Notes under the pieces: generated by a model | Seen by the model: the letters and a program-made list of their open reading frames with translations, nothing else | The model's database searches: none | Told to the model about the DNA's origin: nothing | Shown: positions 26,401 through 37,795 of the stretch, piece by piece | Position numbering within the stretch: position 1 is the stretch's first letter | How the letters are laid out: each line of letters begins with the position of its first letter | Program-made: the position numbers and the translations under genes | Origin: Sacculina carcini | Taxonomy: Eukaryota; Arthropoda; Thecostraca; Sacculinidae | Length of the DNA stretch: 64,000 bases | Assembly: GCA_916048095.2 (NCBI GenBank) | Contig: OU696585.1 | Span: 2,517,871-2,581,870 of the forward strand | Direction: 5' to 3'

Positions 26401-29400
26401 TACATACAGCGGCTGTTTGGAGGTTGGAATTTTGTCATTGGAAAGTGAAATTAACATGTATTCGATAGGCTTTTGATCGGGAGTCAGAAAGTACAGCGAA
26501 ACAGCGATATAAGACGCATCGAAGCGCGATAGACACCAAATTTTTAGGTTTCTATTTCAACAATTTACAAATTATCAATAAAAATATATTATATCATTGG
26601 TGTAAATAGTTTGATTCAATTGTCTATATTTCGCTATGAAACACGTAAATTCTGTATTATAGCGCACCTAGAGGGTCAACAAATATACAATCAAATCGGT
26701 ATCAAGCACAATCATCATATCGACAACGCGGACGAATTTTTTCCACTCCAACTAGCGCCTTATATCGCGACGTTTGACTGTATTACGCCATTTGGAGGGT
26801 CGATTGTATATCAAATAAAGCCAAGGGCTAAACTGTATTTGTACTTAAGTGTGTGTCTGTGTATGTCTGTGTGTGTGTGTGTGTTGTTTGGCGAGTGTAT
26901 TACACAGTCAAATACCTGAGTGTTGGTCGCCGGTAGCAATAGAGGTGGCGGTGGGTTTACCACTGTCCAACATGCACTCGCGAGTTAGCTGCACAAAAAA
27001 CCTGGCCACATCGTCAATGTCAACCTCAACCAGCGGAGAAGCCAACGGCGCCTGAATCAACACACACACACACAAATGCACACAAATATATACACAAATA
27101 CCGCACACACATGCACACACACACACACACAAATGCAACATACACACATATGCAAACACAGAAACACACACACACACAGACAAATACAACATATACACAC
27201 ATGCAAACACACAAACATACATAAATACAACACACGCATACACAAACACACACACACACACACGAACAGAAATACAGCACACACAAACACACACAATACA
27301 ATAAACACACACACATACACACAACACAACACAACATACGCACACATACACACAACATAACATACGCACACACAAATACAGTACACACACACACACACAC
27401 GAATACAAATACAGTACACACACAAATACAGTACACAAACAATCAAAATACAGTACACACATGCACACACACACAAATACAGTACACACACACATAAATA
27501 CAATACACAAACACAACACATAAATACAACACACACACACACATACACATAATATACGCACACATAAACACGAACACAACACACACACACACACACACAC
27601 AGAGAGAGCGGGAGAGAGAGAGACGCACTTGGATGAGAGTCAGCAGAGTGGGCAGCATCGCCTCTGCCAGCAGTTGTTGGTTGCAGCGAGCGGCCGACGC
27701 GAAGGCTGGCAGAAACACGCCGAGCATGTTGCGTACTGGCGCGTCGTCGTCGCTCAGAGGACTGTACCAGAGCAGCACGAGACGCTCGAGCAGTCGCGGC
27801 GACCGCACACGACCGTGCATCAACAAGCGACACAATCCCTCCACGCCAACCCCACGCGCCTGACATACACACACATTCACACACACACACACACACACAC
27901 ACATCATACACAACAAGGCACAGATATTAAATATATTTTTTCATTTCATTTATTGAGTCATTTGTATAGCGCAATATACACATCATGTCTCAATTGCGCT
28001 GATATATACATTACACACCACATACATTCATGCACAATCACATGCATATTCAAATATATGTTTCATATTTACAAAGCAGGACAATACAATGCAGGCAGAA
28101 CGCAGACACACGCACACACACGTACACGCGCCCATCAGCAAATACCTTAGCCGGCTCATCAAGATAGCGATGACACTTATTTTACAGAGAATTCAGCCAG
28201 GTAATACCTGTACTAAGCGCACGAAAACATCATACATCACAAACACACCGCACACCTCATATAAACAATGATGACAGGTAGACGTAAAGACGTCAAGTCG
28301 AAACAGTATTGGGGTCACGCTGACAATCAAAGAACCCGCGCGGTGGGACAGCGTGGACCCTCACACATACACACACACATGCACACATACACATACACGC
28401 TCACATGCACAGGTTGGGTATAAGAGTACTTACATACGCACAATTCAAAGGAAACCGACAAAGCGTGGACAGTCGTACACACACACACGCATACACTCAC
28501 ACACACGTACAAATACAAAGATCCAGCATAGATATAGATACGAAACCCCAAAACAAACGCACACTCAGATAACACAATACATTTTCTATACATATAGCAA
28601 CTGTATTTACAATCGTGAATATGCAAAATTTACACCGTGTACTCAGGTTTAATGAGGAGTTTTTCGCGGTCATAAGATTTTTCCAATAAATATTTCTTAA
28701 GTCTACTTTTGAAAAGTGAGAGAGAGTGAGATCCCCTAATGAACCGTGGCAACTTATTGTACAACCTGGGGGCCATATACTGAAAGCAGCGGTTATAGTG
28801 CGAGTGTCTAGAGGGAAATGCAGGTTCGTAAAGAAAATTTTGATTATTTTGGCGCAAATCATAATCTGGTGAAATTTGTCTGAAAGATAACAGGTCTTGT
28901 AGATAGGCAGGTGTTTTATTTACAAGGACAGAGTGAACTATACAAAGCAGGTTGTACTCAATGTCAGCCTTGACCGGTAGCCAGGCTAGTTTGATTGAAT
29001 ATTCCACCAGAGAAGTGCGTCTAGGCAGGTTGAACACAAGACGACACGACCTGTTCATCACACTCTGTAGTTTCCGCAGAGTTCGGTGGTTAATATTCAG
29101 TAACAGGGCAGAACAATACTTAATCCTATTCAATATTAGACAATCTACAAGTTTTTTAGCAGCATTTACAGTCAAATATACACACACACACATGCAAACA
29201 TCAAATATACAAGCGCACACACGACACACACATCCACATCATACACAAAAAGGCGCACATATCAAACACAAACGACACACACAAGAACATAACAAATATA
29301 CATAAAAACACACATGTACACGCACATATGCACACATATAACGAACAATCGCACAGATACACAAATATACATACCTATATATACACACACATACACATAT

Positions 29401-29574
29401 CAAACATACACACGCACAAACGACACACAGAAACATACACACACGCATATATCAAAAACAAAAACGCACACATATCAAACACACATACACACACACACAG
29501 ACCAACTTCTTCAGGATCATTTCTACAGATCACACACACACAGACCTAACTTCTTCAGGATCATTTCTATAGAT

Positions 29575-29667
<93 letters not shown>

Positions 29668-29878
29668 AACAATCACACACATACATATACATACATATAC
29701 AAGCACACACACATACAAACCAATGTGGTCTTGATTTTGTTTGGCCACAGTGATACGCCTGAATTGTGTTTGTGATGTGTTTTTAGATCATAAAATATAA
29801 TGCATATTAAATATACCTAGATAAATTTATACCCACTCATATACACATGCATTTTACACATTTCAAAGCACATTACAT

Positions 29879-29912
<34 letters not shown>

Positions 29913-32900
29913 TGTGTGTGTGTGTGTGTGTGTGTATGTCTGACTATGTATGTGTGTGTCGATGTGTATGTTTGTCTGTATGTCTGTAAGTGTGCGTGTA
30001 TGTCCGACTGTGTCTGTGTGTATGTCTGTATGTATTTGTGTGTATTTGAGCATAGCACACAGACATACAAGCACACACACACACACACACAAAAACATAC
30101 AAACACGCTCACACCGACACACACACACATACACACACATACACATAGACAGTCAGACATACACAAACACACGTTTCATGTTGGACCAAAATTATCATTA
30201 TTACATAAGTCTGCAAAAGAGGCAATGTCTCAGCAGACTCTATATCCACTTTCTTTATCCAAATCGGCCCTTCGGGCCGAATTGATGGTAATTTTTTGCA
30301 CTGCACTGATTGCAAATTGTCTAAATGTCTGTTTGTACCCTATTTCCTCCTAAACCACTGAACCGATTTTGATGAAACTTGGTCCCTAGGGGTAAAATGG
30401 ATGCAAGAAGGTCATAGGATAGGTTTTGTTGACCTCTTATTGCTATGTGTATCTTCTGGTCCCAAATTATTCCATCATTTTGCTTCTTCTTTACCCTCTT
30501 ATGTAATCTGTCCATAATGTGTAGTTGGTTTAGGATATCAAGGCCGAATTGGGAGTATGCAGCTTTGGATCTGGTTTGTGGCCAGACAAAGCTGCACGTC
30601 TACTTAATTTATTGTTGTTATGCTATTTGTTCTTTGCTTGTGGAGAAAATACAATTCGAACTTGAACTTGAACACACGCAAACCTCATTATCGGTCACAT
30701 CGAGCAGCTGGGTGAGCTGAGCCATGATAACAGTCAGCTGATCTTGCTGCTGCTCATCAGCCGACGGCTGGGCGGCTGACAGCAGCTGCCTGGGTCCGTG
30801 CACGAGCAGCTGGTCGAATACGCCGCGAAACGCAGCTAACTGTATTTCAGTTTCGTCCGCCTGACATACCTGCCAGATTAAACACACTCATACGTGTTGA
30901 GTTCTCTTATAACTGCCATAAGGTTAAGCTTGATAGTTTAACATCATAAATTTAGGTAGTTTTGTAATTTATTGGTCGTAATGTACAATTATACATACAT
31001 TTATATGTCAATTTAAAAAACAACAACTTAATTATGATATAACACTTACAACAGATAGGCTGATATAATGTGAAATTTTGCCCAATAAGTCGTGAGAGAA
31101 AAATCAAATAATGTCCTGATAAGAAGATACCGAACAGAAAATATTGAGAAAAAACCCAACGGAAAAGAATATTGTTCGTACAACTCACAAACACACATAC
31201 ATACACATTCAAAATGTCGAATCCTTCAACGATTCGAGCACATTACCAGTTGACAATGAATTTCAGTGCGTAGACCCAACAATAATAGGAACAATTATAG
31301 TAGTGGTTCTTACCGGGCATGCGAGTCCTAAGTTTCCTAAGGAGTGCGACAATTTTTGTGAAAAAATAAATAAGATTTTTTGTTTTTACTAAGTCTTACA
31401 TTTTTTCCTGTAAAAAAAACTTCAAGCTATATGAATTAATATGGAATAGAAAAGTTTTGCTCGTACGTCATTTGTGTTTTCATATTATTCACGTAGCTAT
31501 CAAGATTACAGGCAGGGAGTGCGCGAACTGACTGCCCATTTGAAAAAAAGTGCACCAACACTGAAACTGGTTGAAAACCACTGAATTGTTGCATCGTCGC
31601 TTGCAGGCAACTGTATGGTTGACGCTAAATGTGTAAGGAATCAAGAACATTATAGATTGAGAAAGTTTTATTTTCGAGAAAAACGAATTTCTTCCATTCC
31701 CTCGCCTCCTGCAAAGGCAGCACATTACATTAGAACACTAAACCTAACCTAACCTAAAATCTATGAATAATATAGAAACGTTTTTGTGCGTTTTTTTATA
31801 TATAAATTAGCGTTTTTAATGTTCTTGAATCCTTACACATTTAGCCTAGATCGCAACTGTACCTGCACTAGCAGCACGAGATGCTGCCGCGCCAGCGACG
31901 CACTCAGCAGACACATGGTGGACAGAGCGGTGACGGCGACACGACGCACGGCCGGCTGCTCGCTCTGAACGCACGGCAAAACCAGCTCGTCCGTCAACTG
32001 ACGTAGCTGGTCGGAAAGACGACTCACATTGGCGCTCTGTAACAACTGCCACAACAGCTCGAGACACGTGAGTCGTGTCGCTGCATCCTGCCGCACCGAC
32101 ACACACTTGTCGTCGTCGTTCTCCGGCTGCGTCGACGACAACTGACGCTCCGGCAATTGACGTACGTCGGCCGCCGCATTGCCGGTCGCCGGCGCGTCCA
32201 GCTGCGTGTCGAGCCGATTCTGCTGCAGCTGCAGTTGCGCCAGCCGCTGCTGCAGCTGTTGGGCGTCGGCGAAATCCTGACGCGCCACGGCCGCATCCAG
32301 CTGGTCGCGCAGCTCGTTTATCTGCACGCGCAACTGCGCCCGTTCCACTCGCAGCCGACTGCTTTGATTGTCATCATCGCCGCCGCCGCCGTCATTGGCA
32401 GCGTTGTCGGGCGACGCCGGGACGTCTTGAGACGCACGCTCGCCGTCCGGCTGCTGGTCAATTGGCGCCAGCAGTTCGGAGATCACATCGACCACTGCCG
32501 AAACTCGCTGTGCCACATCGGGCACGGCACGCTCATACAGCCGCATCAGAGGCTCGAGCAGCGATAACGCCTGCTGCTGCTGCTGCTGCTGGCGACAGCG
32601 GCTGAACAGGCGCTGAATCAACGTCACCAGCTGCCGCCGCCCAAACTCGTCCCACAAATCTAGCGCGCCAGTCAGCGCCAACAGCTGACGCAGCACAAAC
32701 GCCCGGCCGGCGGCCGCCTCCGCCGCGTCTGCCTCCACGTTGGCGGTCTGAGTGGTGGACGAGGCGCCGGCGTTGTTCCCGACCGGGCAAGCGTCTTCAG
32801 CAGCCGACAACACCTATCAAAATGTTACCGTCAAAGCATCTACTTGAAAAGCACCCTCTAATAGAACGGAATATCTAATTAAACGTCATTTTGGAGAACT

Positions 32901-33884
32901 TTTCTCCTTTGGCACTGGTTTTTATTAGTGAATTTGTGATCGGTAATTATCGGTAATCACATTGTGTTTGTATCATTTGTTAAATAAATATGTATACGTT
33001 GCTTGAATCTGTTTTCATTCATAAAACATACCCTATCTTCTCGAAATTCTGACCAGCTAGTGGAAAAATAGAGGGGCATCCCCTAATTGAACGACACTAC
33101 GGGGAAGGGTTGAAAAATAGATTTATTGCTTTGTTTCTGTGATATGTTTGTTCAGCTGTTTGCATGTCAACTAACGTGGTAGAACCGCATCTGTAACATA
33201 TCGCGTCTGCGGTCGTGGTGTATATATATATATATATAACTGTGTTCGATTGTGACGAAACATACGACGCTACATTAGACCGGGTTATTAAGAGGTATTA
33301 TGAGGAACTGTTGATACCTCTTAATATCAACATATTTTGTTGGATGCCGTGGTGTAGTGGTTAGCACACCCGCCTCACAAGCAGGAGATCCGTGGTTCGA
33401 AACCCGGCGGAGGAGAATTTCTCTGGGCGAATTCTATAATCCAACAGTCCCTGTCCACCCAGCAGTAAATGGTACCAGATATCAGTCATGTTTTGTGTCA
33501 TGCATTCTGGGGAGGTGGCCCTCTCTAATACGTCTTCCGTTCTTGTGGCGTCATAGCGTGGAGAGGGTCGGTTCTGCGGTGACAGCGAGCTACACGGGAC
33601 ACACCTGTGTGTGTTCATAAGCTTCGACTTCTTGCCGTGTAGCAGCTGTCACTTGAGGTATTTAACCTGCTGGTAAAGTTACCTTCTCGGCCACTTGTTC
33701 CAGCAGTCGGCACATGGCTGGCAGATCGGGCGTGATGCGTTCCAGCGCCGCCTCAGCCTCGGCCGAGCCATGCTCACGCAGACACTGCAGCAGCACGCGC
33801 CACAACAGTGCCTGCTCACTGCTCAGCCGGTCTGCAGTGACGCCAGCTGCGCCCGCCTCGCCAAACCCCACCATGTCCGCCTGC

Positions 33885-33975
<91 letters not shown>

Positions 33976-34689
33976 GACTTGCAAGGACTGAAGCCCCTCG
34001 AAAATGTACAAAACACCCTGAACACCTGCCCCATAAAATGCCGACAAAATGAACATTTTTGTGAGTGTAGTTCATCATGTTTGGCCAAACCCAGCGCATC
34101 CTTTTCATTAGTCTTCCCTCAGCCCCCAACCCCAACGCAAAAAATACTGGCGCCGCCACTGTACAGAAGATAAATAGAAACAAAGAAAGACACACACACA
34201 TACACACACACCGGGAATCAAGATGCAAAACAACAAATAAATATAGACAAAAACGAATGAAGAAATAGAGAAAATTTGAGATGGACAGAAAGAAATGAAA
34301 ACGAATAATTTAGAAGATCGGAAAAAGATTAATCTCAACATCTCAGAGATCCATATCATCTCAACATCTGAGAGATTCATCTATCATCTCACCATCTCAG
34401 TGGGCGAGAGATCTGTGCAGGCGGTTTTCACGACCAGCTCGGCCAGGTCGGCGCATGTCTCCACGTACAAATGATGTAGCAGCTTGGCAACACTGCACTT
34501 AAGCAGTCGTAGCCAGGCGGGCAGAAGCTGGGTGGCCACAGTTCGACGTACAGATGCGTCACGATCGTTTAGCCCCAAACGCAACACGCTACGACGCTGT
34601 TTGATAGTCAGCGACTTGAGATGCACCTGTCCAGTGTTGACACACACACACACACACACACGAATACACACACACGAATACACACACGA

Positions 34690-34751
<62 letters not shown>

Positions 34752-35722
34752 ACACAAAGCGTAGATCACGGCCATTGAGCTCGCATGTTTTATTACAAAA
34801 TTCTACTGCATATCTTCCATGGTGGGCGTAATGGCCAGAGCTATTTCACAGGGTAGGAAATTCAGTCTGTCAAAGTTTTATTTACCCAAAAGAACCAGCT
34901 TCATTATGGTATGAATTATATCAATGTTGATAAAGAACAAATATGTGCAATAATTTGATGGAAAACGTAAACAAACACTTAAATGAAAGAAAAAGACGGA
35001 TTATATTCAACATATTGTATACTGTATAATAAACAGAACAATATGCAAAATACTACCGAAGAAAATTTCAAATTTTGGCGTTGGCTTATTGGTGGACCGT
35101 ACTGATAAACAACACCTCAATTATTTCCGACCTGAAAAAAGAGAGACATGGGCTTAACAGGCGATACTTACAGTACACACCACCGTTTGTACCGACCTTG
35201 ATGAGAAAGCAGTAGGTCTGGCGACGCACCGGCGCGCTCACATCCCTGGCTCGCTCGAACACCGGCTGCAGCGTGTGCCGCGCGCCGCAAATATGCCGCA
35301 ACACAGCGCAGCGCACATCGGCACTGGGATCGCAGCGCAGGTGAAACACAAACGCCGCCACCACCGGACACTGCCGGTCGGACGGCGTTTGCAGTCGAGC
35401 CAGTGCGGCGACCGCATGCTGCCGTACGGCCGGCGCTGCGTCTTGCAGCCGCTGCAACATGGCCTGGTAGATGTGCTCGCACAGTTGGTCGTCGAGCAGT
35501 GCGTCCTCGCCCAGATGCAACAGCAAATGTTGCAACAGCCGGCAGCTGCGCTCGCGAACCAGCTGACTGCCGCTGACATTGTGACTGTCCAACACAACAC
35601 GAACCATCTGTGAGAAGAACGGATGCACCTCGTCTTGCTGCTGCTGCTGTTCGTCCGAGTCCATATCGCCACTGGCATTCGACGCTGTCGCGGATAAAGT
35701 CTGTCGATGAAAAGCACCCGAG

Positions 35723-35765
<43 letters not shown>

Positions 35766-36145
35766 TGGTACTGGCAGATCCAAAAGGGGATCTCAGGGGG
35801 CCGAAACCCCCCCTCCAAACGTTTTCATCAACTCCTCATAACCGAGTGGTTCACTAAAAGCGGTCAAGAAAATAGCTTTCCGTAGAATTTGTTGACAAAA
35901 GCATTATCGCAAAACATATTCGAACATGATTGTGTGTGTAAGTGTGTAAGTGTGTGTATATATAATTTAAAAATGCCCCAAGTCATGACCTTCACACGTT
36001 ACCTAGTCACTCATACGTAATTCAGCCCCCCAGTCCCCCCCTCCCCCCAATTTTCACTCTGGATCCGCCAATGACGTATGTGTTATATGAAGAGTTCTTA
36101 TATATATGAAGTATTGTTTGTAGTATATACGAAGTATTGTTTAAT

Positions 36146-36194
<49 letters not shown>

Positions 36195-36671
36195 CACCTA
36201 GTTGTACTCACCTAGTTGGGTTACAGGATATGAGCTATGCTCGGACTGTCCTGTCTTTCTTCCAATATTTGTCTAGTTTTTCTTTAAACAGCGATAAACT
36301 ATTGACTTCCACAATCGTCTTGTGTAAACTGTTCCATTCATTCACACAGCGGAACGGAAAGCTATATTTCTTTATGTCTTTTCTACATCTCGTTTTTGTT
36401 ATGGCCTCGTCCTCGTTGGTTTTGCTGCACTAGTCCAATTTCTTTCGAATCCAGTATTCCTGTCATGAATCTGTAGATGTTAATTAAGTCTCCTCTCTTT
36501 CTCCTTCTCTCCAACGTTGGTAGATTCATCTCATCCAACCTTTCCTCATAGGGTAGCGCACGAATCTCCGGTACTAGTTTGGTCGCCAATCATTGTAATT
36601 TTTCAATTTTTCTTATATGTCGCACTTCGTGAGGGCGCCATACAACAGCAGCATACTCAATTCTTGGTCTT

Positions 36672-36707
<36 letters not shown>

Positions 36708-37203
36708 GAATGAATAATTGAATGAATTTTTGGCACTCCAATTAATCGGCTATTCTGTATAAACCCAATTAATTGGCTAGCCCCAATTAATTATCAGATG
36801 AGTGAATGACTGCAATTATTGCGCTCTCATTCATTGGATATATTTTGTACAAATCCAATCCATGACTAAATCCAATTGAAAATGCCAATTAATTGGTTAT
36901 TCTGTGTATAAGTACGTGTGTGTGTGTGTGTGTGTGTGTTAGCGAGTTAGAAACACTCGCCTTGTCATTGGCGCACAGCGAGCCGGCAAAACGCGCCGTC
37001 AAGTCCAGAACGCGCTCGACGGCCGGCGATTTGTCGCCGTGCGCCAGACATCGTCGCAACAGCGCCACATACTCGTCGCAAAAGCGCCGCTGATCGTCGC
37101 ACTTGTTGTGTACACTTGTCAGTGCTGCCAGCAAGTCCTGCTGAGCGGCCGACGTGGTCGTCGTTTGGCAACACTCCAGCACGCTGACAATACTGTCCGC
37201 CAT
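23489..37203 (-). CDS. NCAPG: Condensin complex subunit 3 (CAP-G), complete gene
   Basis: HEAT-repeat subunit of condensin I, which compacts mitotic chromosomes. Ten minus-strand exons: 37203-36961, 35700-35197, 34626-34393, 33880-33683, 32813-31863, 30860-30684, 27859-27629, 27051-26916, 25793-25372, 23824-23489. All phases agree and give 1,143 residues (human about 1,015). Landmarks in family order: EYVALLRRCLAHGDKSPAVE, ALARLQTPSDRQCPVVAA, then LTIKQRRSVLRLGLNDR, LAAFRGVFDQLL, LERLVLLWYSPLSDDD, LVEVDIDDVARFFVQLTR, and a basic/acidic tail with REVKALRSTRPSAANVR and SDEEDDD. Exon 5 carries a Gln/Asp coiled coil and a CAG run (QQQQQQ). The ATG at 37203 follows directly on a CAG, so it may be the second exon after a 5' UTR exon. 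Intron 1 uses a GC donor. Confidence 0.94.
23858..24168 (-). mobile_element. tRNA-Val-derived SINE, family A
   Basis: Full-length minus-strand copy with an intact tRNA-like head at about 24098-24168 (B box GGTTCGAACCC, CACAAGCGGGAGGTCCGTGG in reverse) and the AAGCTTCGACTTCTTGCCGT tail. It is inserted in the last NCAPG intron, about 35 bases upstream of exon 10. Confidence 0.88.
24186..24427. mobile_element. hAT-like MITE, left end lost
   Basis: Right end GGTTGAGAACCACTG at 24413-24427 and the family interior (ATTACGCCGTTTGTATTTTT, CATAGCTATACAAAATCTGA). No matching left terminus is found, as the SINE occupies that side. Confidence 0.55.
24746..24946. repeat. CA microsatellite (sense-strand TG) in NCAPG intron
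   Basis: About 200 bases of CACACA with ACATAC, CAGACA and ACTCAC interruptions. Confidence 0.9.
24959..25180 (-). mobile_element. 222-bp MITE with 28-bp terminal inverted repeats, copy 1
   Basis: Ends GCTAAATGTGTAAGGATT and AATCCTTACACATTTAGC. The interior holds CTAATGTAATGTGCTGCC and TTTGCAGGAGGCGAGGG, as in the copies at 31,624 and 54,574 but inverted. It lies in the last NCAPG intron, about 190 bases from the exon 9 donor. Confidence 0.85.
25190..25370. repeat. CA microsatellite next to NCAPG exon 9 donor
   Basis: CACACA/ACATACAC sequence running up to the GTGCGTGCG donor of exon 9 (minus strand). Confidence 0.85.
25826..26012 (+). mobile_element. LINE 3' coding fragment
   Basis: Plus-strand frame reads FGLQKRRIRKDIQKYSFPNR, then VVDRWNRLPSDIVQ and LFKKTFLRRQL. 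This is the typical C-terminal tail of CR1/jockey-like reverse transcriptase ORFs, and the same motif as KKYSFPNRCIDVWNSL at 37,796-38,130. Confidence 0.75.
26022..26315. mobile_element. Degenerate hAT-like element
   Basis: Begins CAGTGGTTTCCAACCTTTTC and contains GCGGCACC and GGCACCCTAAAAAATCTCAC, the usual make-up of hAT-type MITE ends. A right terminus is not clear. Confidence 0.4.
26316..26830 (-). other. NCAPG intron, nothing recognised
   Basis: Part of the intron between exons 8 and 9, after the hAT-like element. It contains TCGCGATA/CGCGATAG-like words and no exon on the minus strand. Confidence 0.45.
27058..27602. repeat. CA microsatellite block filling an NCAPG intron
   Basis: About 545 bases of CACACA, ACAAATACAGTACAC and ACATACAC, occupying essentially the whole intron between exons 7 (ends 27629) and 8 (starts 27051). 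An ACAAATACAGTACAC unit recurs at 27370-27490. Confidence 0.93.
28630..29170 (-). mobile_element. Non-LTR retrotransposon reverse-transcriptase C-terminus (LINE)
   Basis: About 180 residues are open on the minus strand: KKLVDCLILNRIKYCSALLL, LRKLQSVMNRSCRLVF, KLAWLPVKADIEYNLLCIVH, VNKTPAYLQDLL, FQYMAPRLYNKLPRFIRG, LFKSRLKKYLLEK, ending TV and a stop. This order is that of the region after the RT domain in CR1/L2/jockey-like elements. The 5' part is replaced by CA repeats. It lies in the NCAPG intron between exons 6 and 7, in the gene's sense orientation. Confidence 0.9.
29170..29725. repeat. CA/ATAC microsatellites, duplicated CTTCTTCAGGATCATTTCTA and AT run
   Basis: ACACAC and ACATATCAAACA runs, two copies of AACTTCTTCAGGATCATTTC about 47 bases apart, then a long AT run (about 29593-29665). 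Confidence 0.88.
29879..30172. repeat. TG run followed by CA run (large inverted microsatellite)
   Basis: TG runs (29881-30050) change into CA runs (30058-30172) within one block, so the transcript could fold back on itself. Confidence 0.85.
30173..30560. repeat. Unclassified dispersed-looking element with TTTTGATGAAACTTGG
   Basis: Contains GGCCCTTCGGGCC (perfect palindrome) and the stretch CCACTGAACCGATTTTGATG, AAACTTGG. I associate this word with many invertebrate transposons, from memory. No second copy is seen in this window. Confidence 0.35.
31301..31583. mobile_element. hAT-like MITE (GTGCGAG family)
   Basis: Left end TAGTGGTTCTTACCGGG, right end CTGGTTGAAAACCACTGA, interior GCGAGTCC and CGTAGCTATCAAGATTACAG as in the related copies. 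Confidence 0.65.
31624..31845 (+). mobile_element. 222-bp MITE with 28-bp terminal inverted repeats, copy 2
   Basis: Ends GCTAAATGTGTAAGGAATCA and TGAATCCTTACACATTTAGC. Interior CCCTCGCCTCCTGCAAAGGC, AGCACATTACATTAG. It ends about 17 bases from the exon 5 donor of NCAPG (intron begins at 31862 on the minus strand). Confidence 0.88.
32814..33344 (-). other. NCAPG intron sequence, nothing recognised
   Basis: AT-rich sequence between the exon 5 acceptor and the SINE; a short AT run at 33219-33237. Confidence 0.5.
33345..33660 (+). mobile_element. tRNA-Val-derived SINE, family A
   Basis: The head GTGGTGTAGTGGTTAGCAC, CCGCCTCACAAGCAGG, GTGGTTCGAAACCCGGCGG matches the layout of a Val(CAC) tRNA with A and B boxes. 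The body runs through GTACCAGATATCAGTCATG to CTTCGACTTCTTGCCGTGTA, GCAGCTGTCACTTGAGG. It lies in an NCAPG intron, antisense. Confidence 0.88.
33885..33972. repeat. Perfect CA microsatellite, about 44 units
   Basis: Uninterrupted (CA)n, i.e. (TG)n in the NCAPG transcript, ending 4 bases before the TTGCAG acceptor of exon 4. It is one of the longest pure dinucleotide runs in the window. Confidence 0.95.
33985..34165. mobile_element. MITE-like element with TGGCGCCGCCA end
   Basis: Right end CTGGCGCCGCCACTG. The interior AGTTCATCATGTTTGGCCAA, ACCC matches AGTTCGTCATGTTTCGCCAA in the element at 45,690-45,893. Confidence 0.6.
34638..34756. repeat. CA microsatellite next to NCAPG exon 3 acceptor
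   Basis: CACACA with GAATACACACAC interruptions. In the transcript it is TG immediately upstream of CAACACTGGACAG, the exon 3 acceptor. Confidence 0.9.
34757..35196 (-). other. NCAPG intron 2 remainder
   Basis: AT-rich sequence, no recognised element; it ends at the GTCGGTAC donor of exon 2. Confidence 0.5.
35770..36074. mobile_element. MITE-like element with GGATCCGCCA ends
   Basis: Left GGCAGATCCAAAAGGGGATC and right CACTCTGGATCCGCCAATG. The interior TTTCATCAACTCCTCATAAC is the reverse complement of the interior of the element at 55,690-55,918 (GTTATGAGGAGTTGATGGAA). Confidence 0.7.
36186..36650 (-). mobile_element. LINE 3' end with CTAGGTGAGTACAA tail
   Basis: Minus strand reads KLVPEIRALPYEERLDEMNL, PTLERRRKRGDLINIYRFM, then KYSFPFRCVNEWNS with a degraded frame. 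This is the terminal part of a reverse transcriptase ORF of CR1/jockey type. The 3' tail is a tandem ACAACTAGGTGAGT repeat (two copies, plus strand 36192-36221) leading into TG. Confidence 0.88.
36651..36960 (-). other. NCAPG intron 1, start-proximal part
   Basis: TG runs at 36673-36707 and 36918-36941 flank AT-rich sequence in which CCAATTAATTGGCTA, CAATTAATCGGCTAT and CCAATTAATTGGTTAT recur. The GCGAGT donor sits at 36960-36955. Confidence 0.55.
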
Positions 37204-37795
37204 CTGGCAACCCACTCCACACACACACACACACACACAGACACGCACACGTATGAATTAATGTGTCAATTATGAATTATCTTTATATTAATGTATGTAT
37301 TATGAATTAAGGTATTGTATTATGTGCTGTGTAATCATGTATGTATACATGTATATATGTATACATACATAAGTATATATATATATATATACATACGCTA
37401 TCTGTATATGTACGTATAAACCGGTTATTTGAGTACCAACGAAAATCACTGCTGTGTGTGTATGTGTGTGTGTGTTTTACAGTTTTAAAATACAAAAAAA
37501 TGACACACACACGCACACATGTAGATATGTACACATGCACACTATTCCCATGCCACTGAATTACCCTACAATTGATTATTAATAATAATAATATTATTAT
37601 TATTAGAAGCCAGCGTTGTAATAATAATAATAATATTATGTTTGTCAATAAATTATTTGTGACTGTCACAATTCTCTAAATTGACACCATGGATTCCCAG
37701 AGAGAACAAATCTGTATGCCCCCCCGTTGAGAAAACATTGCGCTATACAAACAAGTGTGTTTGTATGTGTGTATGTGTATGTGTGTGTGTGTGTG
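37204..37795. other. Upstream flank of NCAPG
   Basis: Begins with a CA run (37216-37240) immediately before the NCAPG ATG. ATAC/AT runs and TAATAATAATAATATTATTA stretches follow. I could not define a promoter. Confidence 0.45.

Noticed and set aside
33345-33416. tRNA-Val gene
   Set aside because: The head is tRNA-like but is followed by a conserved 240-base body found in five dispersed copies, so it is a SINE; the acceptor stem is poorly paired.
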